64,000 nucleotides of DNA from positions 248,001 to 312,000 of the forward strand of contig NZ_LIXI01000007.1 in NCBI RefSeq assembly GCF_001905595.1, in the 5' to 3' direction. The number at the start of each line of letters is the position of its first letter. The stretch's first letter is position 1. Below the pieces are notes generated by a model. It was given only the letters and a program-made list of their open reading frames with translations, was not told the DNA's origin and did not search any database. Both the position numbers and the translations under genes were made by a program. Of this stretch, positions 42,559-51,049 are shown piece after piece. The DNA is from Streptomyces sp. CB00316. Its GTDB lineage: Bacteria; Actinomycetota; Actinomycetes; Streptomycetales; Streptomycetaceae.

Positions 42559-43182
42559 TCAGCTCTGGTTGAAGAATCCGCCCTCTGCGATGCGGGCCTT
42601 GTCCTCCGCCGTGACATCGACGTTAGCAGGCGACAACAGGAACACCTTCTGCGTCACGCGTTCAATGCTGCCATGGAGCCCGAAGACGAGTCCTGCGGCA
42701 AAGTCGACAAGTCGCTTCGCGTCCGTATCGTCCATCTCCGTGAGATTCATGATCACCGGAGTGCCCTCACGGAAGTGTTCCCCGATGGTACGGGCCTCGT
42801 TGTAGGTCCTGGGGTGCAGCGTGGTGATGCGGTACGGCTCCCGCTCGGACACGACCTTGGGCATGATCACCGGTGCGTTCTTCTCCATGTTCGGGCGTTC
42901 AGGTGTGATGGATGCCACGGGTGCGATTCGGGCGGGTCGCCCGCTTTCCGCGGGGAGCTGAACCGGCTCGCGCTGGGCGGGCGGCTGCACCACTCGTACC
43001 GGTTCGCCCCTTTCGCGCTCCCGCTCGCGCTCGCGTTCCACCTGGTGCGGGGGCTGATGCCGTCGCCGATCGGGCTCCGGCTCAGGCTCGAATTCGTCAT
43101 CGGGGTCGAACCCCGGACCGTCGTACCCATCGTCCTCCACGAGGCCGAGGTAGACCGCCATCTTGCGCATCGCGCCGGCCAT
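42559..43182 (-). CDS. sepF: Cell division protein SepF
   Basis: 207 residues from the ATG at 43180-43182, which has GGAGG upstream. The N-terminal amphipathic helix (MAGAMRKMAVYLGLVEDD) binds membrane. An acidic stretch, then an alternating Arg-Glu run near residue 50, form a charged linker. The C-terminal SepF domain (about 110-200, REPYRITTLHPRTYNEARTI to ITVDVTAEDK-like end) binds the FtsZ tail. It anchors the Z-ring in organisms lacking ftsA. Confidence 0.95.
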   Translation of the reverse strand: MAGAMRKMAVYLGLVEDDGYDGPGFDPDDEFEPEPEPDRRRHQPPHQVERERERERERGEPVRVVQPPAQREPVQLPAESGRPARIAPVASITPERPNMEKNAPVIMPKVVSEREPYRITTLHPRTYNEARTIGEHFREGTPVIMNLTEMDDTDAKRLVDFAAGLVFGLHGSIERVTQKVFLLSPANVDVTAEDKARIAEGGFFNQS

Positions 43183-43308
43183 GCTCCGAGTCCTCCGCTC
43201 TGTGGTGGATCGGCATTCGTCACCAAGTGCCCGCGATCCACTGTGGTCCGCCCCGTCGTGCTGGGGAATGACCATATTTTCTGCTGTGGTCCGACCTGCT
43301 TCGCGACG

Positions 43309-44028
43309 TTACCCGAGCCCGGGTCGGACTCCGAGTACCGCCGTACCGACGCGTACATGTGTCGCTCCGGCCGCCACCGCGTCCTCCAGGTCCGCACTCA
43401 TACCTGCGGAGACCATGGTGGCAGCCGGATGACCGGCGCGCAGGCGGGTGGCGAATTCCATGAGCCGGTCGAACGCGGCCCGTTGCCTGCCGGCAAACGG
43501 TCCGGCCAGCGGCGCCACGGTCATCAGACCGTCGAGCCGCAGACCCTCGGCCGCGTCGACCGCGGCCGCCAACTCCTCGATCCCGTCGGGCGCGACGCCG
43601 CCGCGCTCACCGCGCTCACCGCTCTCCGCGTCCAGGGCGACCTGGATCAGACAGCCGAGCTCGCGCTCCGCGCGGACCGCGGCACCCGAGAGGGCGGTGA
43701 CCAGCTTGAGCCGGTCGACCGACTGCACGACATCGGCATAACTCGTCACAGAACGAACCTTGTTCGTCTGCAATTGTCCGACAAAATGCCATGTCAGGGA
43801 AAGATCCGCACAAGCGGTGGCTTTCGGTGCCGCGTCCTGGTCACGATTCTCGGCGACATGGCGCACACCGAGTTCATGCAGCATCCGCACATCGCTCGCG
43901 GGGTAGGTCTTGGTGACCACGATCAGGGTCACTTCCTCGCGCTTGCGGCCGGCCGCAGTGCAGGCGGAGGTGATCCTTTCCTCCACCTGTGCGAGATTCG
44001 CCGCGAGTTGAGCCTTACGGTCCGTCAT
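43309..44028 (-). CDS. YggS-family PLP homeostasis protein
   Basis: 239 residues with the alanine-racemase-like barrel. Lys40 in VVTKTYPASDV binds pyridoxal phosphate; RHVAENRDQD, WHFVGQLQTNK, MSADLEDAVAAGATHVRVG follow. YggS proteins keep free PLP and amino-acid pools in balance and are not enzymes in the usual sense. Conserved dcw location between pgeF and sepF. The family motif often reads GENYVQ where this one has AENRDQ. Confidence 0.92.
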   Translation of the reverse strand: MTDRKAQLAANLAQVEERITSACTAAGRKREEVTLIVVTKTYPASDVRMLHELGVRHVAENRDQDAAPKATACADLSLTWHFVGQLQTNKVRSVTSYADVVQSVDRLKLVTALSGAAVRAERELGCLIQVALDAESGERGERGGVAPDGIEELAAAVDAAEGLRLDGLMTVAPLAGPFAGRQRAAFDRLMEFATRLRAGHPAATMVSAGMSADLEDAVAAGATHVRVGTAVLGVRPGLG

Positions 44029-44034
44029 GCCCTA

Positions 44035-44775
44035 TCAGTCCAACCAGACATATCCGGCGAGCCGCCCGGTGGTGCGGTCGCGGCGGTACGAGAAGTGGTC
44101 GCCCGATTCACGGGTGCAGACCGGCGAACGGTGCAGGTCGCTCACCCCGAGAGCGGCGAGCTGGGCGTGGACCCCGCCGGTGACGTCGACCGCCGGGGTC
44201 CCCCAGCTGGTCTCGGACCAGGTACCGGGGACCGCGTCGGCGACCTCGGCCCGCATCTCCTCGGGCACTTCGTAACACCGTCCGCAGACGGCCGGTCCGG
44301 TGTGCGCGGTGATCCGGGACGGGCGTGCGCCCAGCGCGGTCATCGCGTCGACCACCGCGGGGACGACTCCGGCGACCAGTCCCGGCCGCCCGGCGTGCGC
44401 CGCCCCGACGACTTGGGCGACCGGATCGACGAGGAGGACGGGGGTGCAGTCGGCGGTGAGGACCGCGAGCGCCAGTCCGCGCCGCGTGGTCACCACCGCG
44501 TCCACGGCCGGAATCTCCGCGTCCGCGCCCCAGGGTCCGTCGACGACCGCCACGTCCCGGCCGTGCACCTGGTTCATCCAGACGACCGAGGCCGGGTCGA
44601 GGCCGAGCCGACGGGCCGCGCGCTCGCGGTTCGCGCCGACGGCGGCGGGGTCGTCACCGACCGCGCCGCCGAGGTTGAGCTCACCGTACGGAGCGGCGCT
44701 CACCCCGCCCCACCGGTCGGTGAAGGCGAAATGAGCGCTGCCCGTGACGGGTTCCGCCTGGTGCTGACCTATCAC
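44035..44775 (-). CDS. pgeF: Laccase-domain purine nucleoside phosphorylase / peptidoglycan editing factor
   Basis: 246 residues of the YfiH/PgeF family. The zinc/copper-binding His and Cys are in MNQVHGRDV, LTADCTPVLL and AAHAGRPGLVAG. Relatives act on adenosine or correct UDP-MurNAc bearing the wrong first amino acid, which would suit this location. The GTG start overlaps the ftsZ stop by GTGA, so the two are coupled. Confidence 0.88.
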   Translation of the reverse strand: MIGQHQAEPVTGSAHFAFTDRWGGVSAAPYGELNLGGAVGDDPAAVGANRERAARRLGLDPASVVWMNQVHGRDVAVVDGPWGADAEIPAVDAVVTTRRGLALAVLTADCTPVLLVDPVAQVVGAAHAGRPGLVAGVVPAVVDAMTALGARPSRITAHTGPAVCGRCYEVPEEMRAEVADAVPGTWSETSWGTPAVDVTGGVHAQLAALGVSDLHRSPVCTRESGDHFSYRRDRTTGRLAGYVWLD

Positions 44776-45995
44776 TTCAAGAAGTCCGGTACGTCCAGCT
44801 CTTCGGCCTGGGCGTCCTGGTAGGGGCGGGCCGGCGGGACGTGCGGCGGAGAGACCTGCGACAGCGGGCCCTCGCTCGAAGCCGACGCGGGGGCGGGCTC
44901 GGCCGGGGCCGGGCTCTCCTCGCGCGGAGGTACGGAACCGAGTCCGCCCGACGGGCGCGCGCTCTCGGCGGAGGGCCTGGCCGGGGCGGCAGGCTCCTCC
45001 CGCTTGTTCGTGTTCGCGCCCAGCGTGTTCTCCCGGCGGGTCGGCGGCTGTCCGCCGTCGAATCCGGCCGCGATCACGGTGACCCGCACCTCGTCACCCA
45101 GGGCGTCGTCGATGACGGCGCCGAAGATGATGTTGGCCTCGGGGTGTGCCGCCTCGCTCACCAGCTGGGCGGCCTCGTTGATCTCGAAGAGACCGAGGTC
45201 GCTGCCGCCGGAGATGGAGAGCAGGACGCCGCGGGCGCCGTCGATGGACGCCTCCAGGAGCGGCGAGGAGATCGCCATCTCCGCCGCCGCGACCGCGCGG
45301 TCGTCGCCGCGCGCCGAGCCGATGCCCATGAGCGCCGATCCGGCCTCGGACATGACCGACTTGACGTCGGCGAAGTCGAGGTTGATCAGGCCCGGCGTGG
45401 TGATCAGGTCGGTGATGCCCTGGACACCCGAGAGCAGGACCTGGTCGGCCGACTTGAAGGCGTCGAGCACGCTGACCTGGCGGTCCGAGATGGACAGCAG
45501 GCGGTCGTTGGGGATGACGATGAGGGTGTCGACCTCTTCGCGGAGTTCGGCGATGCCGTCCTCCGCCTGGTTCGCGCGCCGTCGGCCCTCGAAGGTGAAC
45601 GGGCGGGTGACCACACCGATCGTCAGGGCGCCGAGCGAGCGCGCGATGTTGGCGACGACGGGTGCGCCGCCGGTGCCGGTGCCGCCGCCCTCTCCGGCGG
45701 TGACGAAGACCATGTCGGCCCCCTTGAGGACCTCCTCGATCTCCTCACGGTGGTCCTCTGCCGCCTTACGACCGACGGCCGGGTTCGCCCCGGCGCCGAG
45801 GCCCCGGGTGAGTTCGCGGCCGACGTCGAGCTTGACGTCGGCGTCGCTCATCAACAGGGCTTGTGCGTCCGTGTTGATCGCGATGAACTCGACGCCCTTG
45901 AGACCGACCTCGATCATTCGGTTGATGGCATTGACACCACCGCCGCCGACACCGATGACCTTGATGACTGCGAGGTAGTTCTGCGGTGCTGCCAC
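44772..45995 (-). CDS. ftsZ: Cell division tubulin homologue FtsZ
   Basis: 407 residues from the GTG at 45993-45995 with GAGAGG upstream. The GTP-binding signature GGGTGTG is at 103-109, and the synergy (T7) loop NLDFAD at 205-210 completes the GTPase on polymerisation. A disordered Pro/Ala/Glu linker (about 320-390) leads to the conserved C-terminal peptide LDVPDFLK, which binds SepF. It forms vegetative cross-walls and sporulation septa. Its upstream region holds at least two promoter-like pairs and WhiA-type GACAC motifs. Confidence 0.98.
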   Translation of the reverse strand: MAAPQNYLAVIKVIGVGGGGVNAINRMIEVGLKGVEFIAINTDAQALLMSDADVKLDVGRELTRGLGAGANPAVGRKAAEDHREEIEEVLKGADMVFVTAGEGGGTGTGGAPVVANIARSLGALTIGVVTRPFTFEGRRRANQAEDGIAELREEVDTLIVIPNDRLLSISDRQVSVLDAFKSADQVLLSGVQGITDLITTPGLINLDFADVKSVMSEAGSALMGIGSARGDDRAVAAAEMAISSPLLEASIDGARGVLLSISGGSDLGLFEINEAAQLVSEAAHPEANIIFGAVIDDALGDEVRVTVIAAGFDGGQPPTRRENTLGANTNKREEPAAPARPSAESARPSGGLGSVPPREESPAPAEPAPASASSEGPLSQVSPPHVPPARPYQDAQAEELDVPDFLK

Positions 45996-46090
45996 GTCGA
46001 AGGCCTCTCGCCTCGAGTTACGTGTCGTCGCTCTGCGGAGGACCCGCGGCGACGACTGATGTCGATGGGGACGGTCCGAACGCCGACCCA

Positions 46091-46115
46091 AACCCTAACG
46101 TTCAACTTTAGGGTT
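46091..46115. promoter_or_regulatory. Inverted repeat in the ftsZ leader
   Basis: AACCCTAA and TTAGGGTT, perfect 8-base arms with a 9-base spacer, lie about 96-120 bases upstream of the ftsZ start and downstream of the candidate promoters. It may be a leader-RNA hairpin or an operator. Confidence 0.5.
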
Positions 46116-46151
46116 ACCAGTGTGTCTGCTTCCTGGACTCTTCCGAACAGG

Positions 46152-46181
46152 ACACTAAGTCGACAAGTGGCGCACGTTCAA
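46152..46181 (-). promoter_or_regulatory. Candidate ftsZ promoter overlapping a WhiA-type GACAC
   Basis: On the minus strand, TTGAAC (46176-46181), an 18-base spacer and TAGTGT (46152-46157) make a good Streptomyces promoter, about 155 bases upstream of ftsZ. GACAC at 46151-46155 on the other strand overlaps the -10, and a second GACAC (minus strand) is at 46122-46126. Confidence 0.6.
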
Positions 46182-46212
46182 CGAACACGCCGAACCTCCC
46201 GTTTTTCTTTTC

Positions 46213-46243
46213 ACCCTATGTGATCACCCGTAGCGCTGACCAA
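46213..46243 (-). promoter_or_regulatory. Second candidate ftsZ promoter
   Basis: Minus strand TTGGTC (46238-46243), 19-base spacer and TAGGGT (46213-46218), about 220 bases upstream of ftsZ in the ftsQ-ftsZ gap. Several ftsZ promoters are known in Streptomyces; this one is read by eye only. Confidence 0.45.
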
Positions 46244-46271
46244 CCAGGGTGCTGGCCAGCACAAATGCACG

Positions 46272-47066
46272 TCAACTCCCCGATACCGCAGGGGCGCTGG
46301 GGACACTCACGTCGAACTGTCCCGCTTTGGGGTCCGCCTTCATGAGGGCGGCGAGAACACGCGCCTTCACCGGCCCGTCCTCACTACTGCCCCAGATCAC
46401 CGTCCGGCCACGGGTGAGCCGCAAGGAGATCCCGTCGTACGAGGTGATCCGCACCGCCTTGACCTCTTTCACGAGACGCTTCGGCAGCTCGCCCGCGACC
46501 AGCACGGCTTCCGCCGACAGGCGGTCGCTGTCGAACCTGCGCAGACTCGCGGACCGTTCCGGCCTCAGCTCCAGCAGCGGCACACCCTCGGGTGCCCGGT
46601 CCACCGTGGCGAAACGGGAGCCCGTTCCGTCGACTTCGACGAACTTCGCACCCTTTTCCACCAGAAGGACCGGCTTGCGTTCCGCCACCTTAAGGCTGAT
46701 GCCGTGCGGCCAGGACCGCACGACATCCACGGAGTCGATACGTGGCAGCTTCTGGAGCAACCGGCCTTCCATCGCGCCGGTGTCCACGGAGATCAGTGGC
46801 GCCCCGAGGGGTACGGCGGCAACCGCTTCCACCTCTTCGCGGGTCAGCACCTCGGTGCCGGTGGCGGTCACGCGTTCGACGCGGAGCCAGGAGGAGCCGT
46901 ACAGCACCCAGATGACGAACGCGGTGAGCAGGGCCGCCGCGACGCCGATCAGGATCAGCAGCGTGCGGCGGCTCAGCCGGCGCTCCTCGGGGCCGATGTG
47001 CGGCGGGCGGGCGGGAGTGTCCGCACGCCCCGCTGCGCCGCGCTGGGCGGTCGTCGGTCCGGCCAC
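46272..47066 (-). CDS. ftsQ: Cell division protein FtsQ (DivIB)
   Basis: 264 residues from the GTG at 47064-47066 with GAAGGAGC upstream. Cytoplasmic basic N-terminus (1-34), one membrane helix (about 35-57, LLILIGVAAALLTAFVIWVLY) and an external part with a POTRA domain starting LRVERVTATGTEVLTREEVE. It bridges FtsL and other divisome proteins. It starts 49 bases after murG. Confidence 0.93.
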   Translation of the reverse strand: MAGPTTAQRGAAGRADTPARPPHIGPEERRLSRRTLLILIGVAAALLTAFVIWVLYGSSWLRVERVTATGTEVLTREEVEAVAAVPLGAPLISVDTGAMEGRLLQKLPRIDSVDVVRSWPHGISLKVAERKPVLLVEKGAKFVEVDGTGSRFATVDRAPEGVPLLELRPERSASLRRFDSDRLSAEAVLVAGELPKRLVKEVKAVRITSYDGISLRLTRGRTVIWGSSEDGPVKARVLAALMKADPKAGQFDVSVPSAPAVSGS

Positions 47067-47115
47067 GCTCGCTCCTTCGCCGGACCCGGGGCGCCCGCCC
47101 CGGGTCCGCACCGCC

Positions 47116-48210
47116 TCACGCCTGGCGGCGGGAGGCAATCGCTTCGTACACCATGCCGACGAGCAGGTCGTCGGCGTCGCGCCGGCCGAACTCCGCCGCG
47201 GCACGGGACATTTCGTACAGCCGGTGGGGATCCGACAGCACCGGCAGGACGTTGCCCTGCACCCACTCGGGGGTCAGCGCCGCGTCGTCCACCAGCAGGC
47301 CGCCGCCGGCGTTGACCACCGGCTGGGCGTTCAGCCGCTGTTCGCCGTTGCCGATGGGCAGCGGGACGTAGGCGGCGGGGAGCCCGACGGCGGAGAGTTC
47401 GGCGACGGTCATCGCGCCCGCACGGCAGAGCATCATGTCGGCCGCGGCGTACGCGAGGTCCATCCGGTCCACGTACGGTACCGGGATGTAGGGCGGCATC
47501 CCGGGCATGTTGTCGATCCGCGGCAATTCGTTCTTCGGGCCGACCACATGGAGGATCTGGATCCCGGAGCGCTGGAGCAGCGGCGCGACCCGCTGGACCA
47601 CCTCGTTGAGGTGGCGCGCGCCCTGCGAGCCGCCGGAGACCAGCAGCGTGGGCAGGTTGGGGTCGAGGCCGAAGGAGGCGCGGGCTTCCGGGCGGACCCG
47701 GGCGCGGTCCAGGGTGGCGATGGTGCGGCGCAGCGGGATGCCGATGTAGCGGGCGCCGCGCAGCTTGCTGTCCGGGGTGGAGACGGCGACCCCGTGGGCG
47801 TACCGGGAGCCGATCTTGTTGGCGAGGCCCGGGCGGGCGTTGGCCTCGTGGACCACGATCGGCACACCGACACGCTTGGCGGCGAGGTAGCCGGGCAGCG
47901 CGACGTAGCCGCCGAAGCCGACCACGCAGTCCGCCCTTGTGCGCTCCAGGACCTGCTCGGCGGCCTTGATGGTGCCGCGCAGCCGGCCCGGGACGGTGAT
48001 CAGCTCGGGGGTGGGCTTACGGGGCAGCGGCACGGCAGGGATGAGGGCGAGCTCGTACCCCCGCTCGGGTACGAGCCTGGTCTCCAGACCGCGCTCCGTG
48101 CCGAGGGCAGTGATTCCCACGGTCGGGTCCTGCCTGCGCAGGGCGTCTGCGAGGGCAAGCGCGGGCTCGATGTGTCCGGCGGTCCCCCCGCCGGCGAGTA
48201 CGACATGCAC
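47116..48210 (-). CDS. murG: UDP-GlcNAc:lipid I N-acetylglucosaminyltransferase
   Basis: Adds GlcNAc to lipid I to give lipid II on the inner face of the membrane. 364 residues from the GTG at 48208-48210. The N-terminal donor loop VLAGGGTAGHIEPALALADAL and C-terminal VSGGSQGARHLNE and CRAGAMTVAELSAVGLPAAYVPLP are diagnostic GT28 motifs. It follows ftsW by 6 bases. Confidence 0.97.
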   Translation of the reverse strand: MHVVLAGGGTAGHIEPALALADALRRQDPTVGITALGTERGLETRLVPERGYELALIPAVPLPRKPTPELITVPGRLRGTIKAAEQVLERTRADCVVGFGGYVALPGYLAAKRVGVPIVVHEANARPGLANKIGSRYAHGVAVSTPDSKLRGARYIGIPLRRTIATLDRARVRPEARASFGLDPNLPTLLVSGGSQGARHLNEVVQRVAPLLQRSGIQILHVVGPKNELPRIDNMPGMPPYIPVPYVDRMDLAYAAADMMLCRAGAMTVAELSAVGLPAAYVPLPIGNGEQRLNAQPVVNAGGGLLVDDAALTPEWVQGNVLPVLSDPHRLYEMSRAAAEFGRRDADDLLVGMVYEAIASRRQA

Positions 48211-48216
48211 CGAAAT

Positions 48217-49545
48217 TCACCGCTCTCCGGACGGACGCTTCTTGACGCGCCGTCTCATCGTCTTCCATCTCACCCCGGGCCTCCGCATGGCCAGGGCCGC
48301 CTTCGCGGCGGGATCGTTCCGCGCGAAGGCGATCATGAGCCCGACCGCGAACATCGTCGGCAGCAGGGCGGACCCTCCGTAGGAGAACAGCGGGAGCGGG
48401 ACACCGGCGATCGGCAACAGGCCGAGCACCGCACCGATGTTGATCACGGCCTGGGCCATGATCCAGGTGGTCACGCCTCCCGCGGCATACCTGACGAAGG
48501 GGTCCTCCGTGCGTCCGGCCACGCGGATACCCGCATAGCCTAGAGCCGCGAACAGGGCGAGCACGGACAGCGTCCCCGCCAGACCCAGTTCCTCACCGGT
48601 GATCGCGAAGATGAAGTCGGTGTGCGGTTCCGGGAGTTGGCCCCATTTTTCCACACTCGCACCCAGCCCGGAACCGAACCATCCGCCGGAGGCCAGAGCG
48701 TAGATTCCGTGCGCGGCCTGCCAGCAGCCGTCGTCCGGATCGGGTTCGCCGATGATGCCCATGCAGGAGAGCCGGGACATCCGGTTGGGGCTGGTCCAGA
48801 TCAGCAGGACCGCGACGGCGGCGGCGAATCCGAGCACTCCGGCGAAGAGCCGGGTTGGGGCGCCGGCCAGCCAGAGCAGCCCGAACAGGATCGCCGTGAG
48901 AATGATCGCGGTCCCCATGTCGCCGCCGAGCATGATCAGCCCGAGGAGCATGAAGGCGACCGGGACGAGCGGGACGAGCATGTGCTTCCACTGCGCCAGC
49001 AACCGCTTGTCCTGCTTGCGGGCGAGCAGGTCGGCGCCCCACAGGATCAGCGCGAGCTTGCCGAACTCGCTGGGTTGGAGCTGGAACGGGCCGGCGAGGT
49101 AGAGCCAGTTCTGGTTTCCGTTGCGGGAGATCCCTATCCCCGGCACCTGGACCAGGACCATCAGGAAGACCGTGATCATGAGCATCGGGTAGGCCAGGGC
49201 GCGGTGGAGCTTCACCGGCATCCTGGAGGCGATCAGCATGAGCACGCCCCCGATGACGGCGGCGACGAACTGCTTGCCGAAGAAGTACGTCGACGACTTG
49301 TCGATGTTCAACGCCTGGATCATCGAGGCGGAGTAGACCATCACCAGGCCCAGCACGGTGATCAGGAGGCTGGAGCCGAGGATCACGTAGTAGGCGGTCA
49401 GAGGGCGGTCCCAGGCCCGGCGTGCCTGCTCGTAGAGGCGCCGTACGCCGCCGCGTGGGGCCCGGGGGGCCGGGGAGCCGCGTCCCGCGCCCCGGGGCGG
49501 CGTCGGCCGACGGCTGCGTACGGCGGAGCTCTTCTCGGCCGGCAT
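48217..49545 (-). CDS. ftsW: Septal peptidoglycan glycosyltransferase FtsW
   Basis: A SEDS-family polymerase of lipid II, 442 residues from the ATG at 49543-49545 with GGAGGGG upstream (an in-frame GTG at 49563 is possible). Basic cytoplasmic N-terminus, then about ten membrane helices. The family motif LQPSEFGKLALILW contains the segment around the key charged residues, and a large external loop around residue 290 (AHGIYALASGGWFGSGLG) is typical. It works with FtsI. Confidence 0.95.
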   Translation of the reverse strand: MPAEKSSAVRSRRPTPPRGAGRGSPAPRAPRGGVRRLYEQARRAWDRPLTAYYVILGSSLLITVLGLVMVYSASMIQALNIDKSSTYFFGKQFVAAVIGGVLMLIASRMPVKLHRALAYPMLMITVFLMVLVQVPGIGISRNGNQNWLYLAGPFQLQPSEFGKLALILWGADLLARKQDKRLLAQWKHMLVPLVPVAFMLLGLIMLGGDMGTAIILTAILFGLLWLAGAPTRLFAGVLGFAAAVAVLLIWTSPNRMSRLSCMGIIGEPDPDDGCWQAAHGIYALASGGWFGSGLGASVEKWGQLPEPHTDFIFAITGEELGLAGTLSVLALFAALGYAGIRVAGRTEDPFVRYAAGGVTTWIMAQAVINIGAVLGLLPIAGVPLPLFSYGGSALLPTMFAVGLMIAFARNDPAAKAALAMRRPGVRWKTMRRRVKKRPSGER

Positions 49546-49606
49546 TGTCGCTGTCCCCTCCACTGCTCGTGCCCGGGGGCTCGGCCCCGGGTCGGAGCCC
49601 GGTCGG

Positions 49607-51049
49607 TCAGGCGCTCGTCTCGGCGCGCGCGCGGACCGCGTCCGCGAACGCCTCGCCCCGCTTGTTGTAGTTGGTGAACATGTCCATCGAGGCGCAGGCC
49701 GGGGCCAGCAGTACCGTGTCGCCCGGCCTCGCGAGCCGGGCGGCGTGCTCCACCGCCTCGGACATCGCCCCAGTGTCGGTCCGGTCGAGGTCGACCACCG
49801 GGACTTCCGGGGCGTGTCGCGTCAGGGCTTCGTGGATCAGCGCGCGGTCGGCGCCCATCAGCACGACCCCACGCAGCCGCTTCGCCGCGCCGGTGACCAG
49901 TTCGTCGAAGGTGGCGCCCTTGGCGAGACCGCCGGCGATCCAGACGATGGAGTCGTAGGCGGCGAGGGAGGCCTCGGTGGCGTGGGTGTTGGTGGCCTTG
50001 GAGTCGTCGACGTAGGCGACCTCGGCGATGTCCGCGACGTGTTCGATGCGATGGGCGTCGGGGCGGAAGCTCCGCAGCCCGTCGCGGACTGCGGCCGGCT
50101 CCACGCCGAAGGCGCGGGCGAGGGCGGCGGCGGCCAGCGCGTTGGCGATGTTGTGCGGCGCCGGCGGGTTCACGTCGGAGACCTCGGCCAGCTCCTGGGC
50201 CTGCTTCTGGCGGTTCTTCACGAAGGCCCGGTCGACGAGGATGCCGTCGACCACCCCGAGCTGTGAGGGACCGGGGGTGCCGAGGGTGAAGCCGATGGCA
50301 CGGCAGCCCTCCTCGACATCGGCCTCGCGGACGAGGTCCTCGGTGGCGGGGTCGGCCGCGTTGTAGACGCAGGCGACGGTGTTGCCCTCGTAGACGCGGC
50401 CCTTGTCGGCGGCGTACGCCTCCATCGAGCCGTGCCAGTCGAGGTGGTCCGGGGCGAGGTTGAGGACGGCGGCGGAGTGGGCGCGCAGGGAGGGCGCCCA
50501 GTGCAGCTGGTAGCTGGAGAGTTCGACGGCGAGGACGTCGTACTCCTGCTCGCCGAGCACCGCGTCCAGCAGCGATACGCCGATGTTGCCGACCGCCGCG
50601 GTGCGCAGGCCCGCCGCCTGAAGGATCGAGGCCAGCATCCGTACGGTGGTGGTCTTGCCGTTGGTGCCGGTGACGGCGAGCCAGGGGGCGGCCTTGCGGC
50701 CGTTCGTGCCGCGCAGCCGCCAGGCGAGTTCGACGTCGCCCCAGATGTCGACGCCCGCCTCGGCGGCAGCCAGGAAGAGCGGCTTGTCCGGCTGCCAGCC
50801 GGGGGCGGTGACGACGAGTTCCGTGGACGGCGGCAGGGTGGCACCGTCGCCGAGGCGCACGGTGATGCCGAGCGCCTCCAGTTCGGCCGCCTGCGCGCGG
50901 GCGCGCTCGTCGTCGCCGTCGTTGACGACGGTGACGAGCGCGCCGCGCTCGTGCAGGGCGCGGGCCGCGGGGATGCCGCTGACGCCGAGCCCGGCGACGG
51001 TGACGTGCTTGCCCTGCCAGTCCACGGTGCTCACTTCTTGGCTGCCCAT
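49607..51049 (-). CDS. murD: UDP-MurNAc-L-alanine:D-glutamate ligase
   Basis: Adds D-Glu to UDP-MurNAc-L-Ala. 480 residues if it starts at the ATG 51047-51049, which overlaps mraY by 19 bases; a GTG at 51034 with a GTGA overlap is an equal alternative, and neither has a good ribosome site. ATP loop VTGTNGKTTTVRML, NIGVSLLD, DHLDWHGS and DDSKATNTHATEASL mark the Mur ligase domains. An N-terminal Rossmann-like domain (VTVAGLGVSGI) binds the UDP part. Confidence 0.95.
   Translation of the reverse strand: MGSQEVSTVDWQGKHVTVAGLGVSGIPAARALHERGALVTVVNDGDDERARAQAAELEALGITVRLGDGATLPPSTELVVTAPGWQPDKPLFLAAAEAGVDIWGDVELAWRLRGTNGRKAAPWLAVTGTNGKTTTVRMLASILQAAGLRTAAVGNIGVSLLDAVLGEQEYDVLAVELSSYQLHWAPSLRAHSAAVLNLAPDHLDWHGSMEAYAADKGRVYEGNTVACVYNAADPATEDLVREADVEEGCRAIGFTLGTPGPSQLGVVDGILVDRAFVKNRQKQAQELAEVSDVNPPAPHNIANALAAAALARAFGVEPAAVRDGLRSFRPDAHRIEHVADIAEVAYVDDSKATNTHATEASLAAYDSIVWIAGGLAKGATFDELVTGAAKRLRGVVLMGADRALIHEALTRHAPEVPVVDLDRTDTGAMSEAVEHAARLARPGDTVLLAPACASMDMFTNYNKRGEAFADAVRARAETSA

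Noticed and set aside
42553..44823. 756-codon plus-strand frame across sepF, yggS and pgeF
   Set aside because: It runs antisense to three recognised genes and has no recognisable domain.
45914..46105. Short minus-strand frame before ftsZ
   Set aside because: It overlaps the FtsZ start region in another frame and has no homology.
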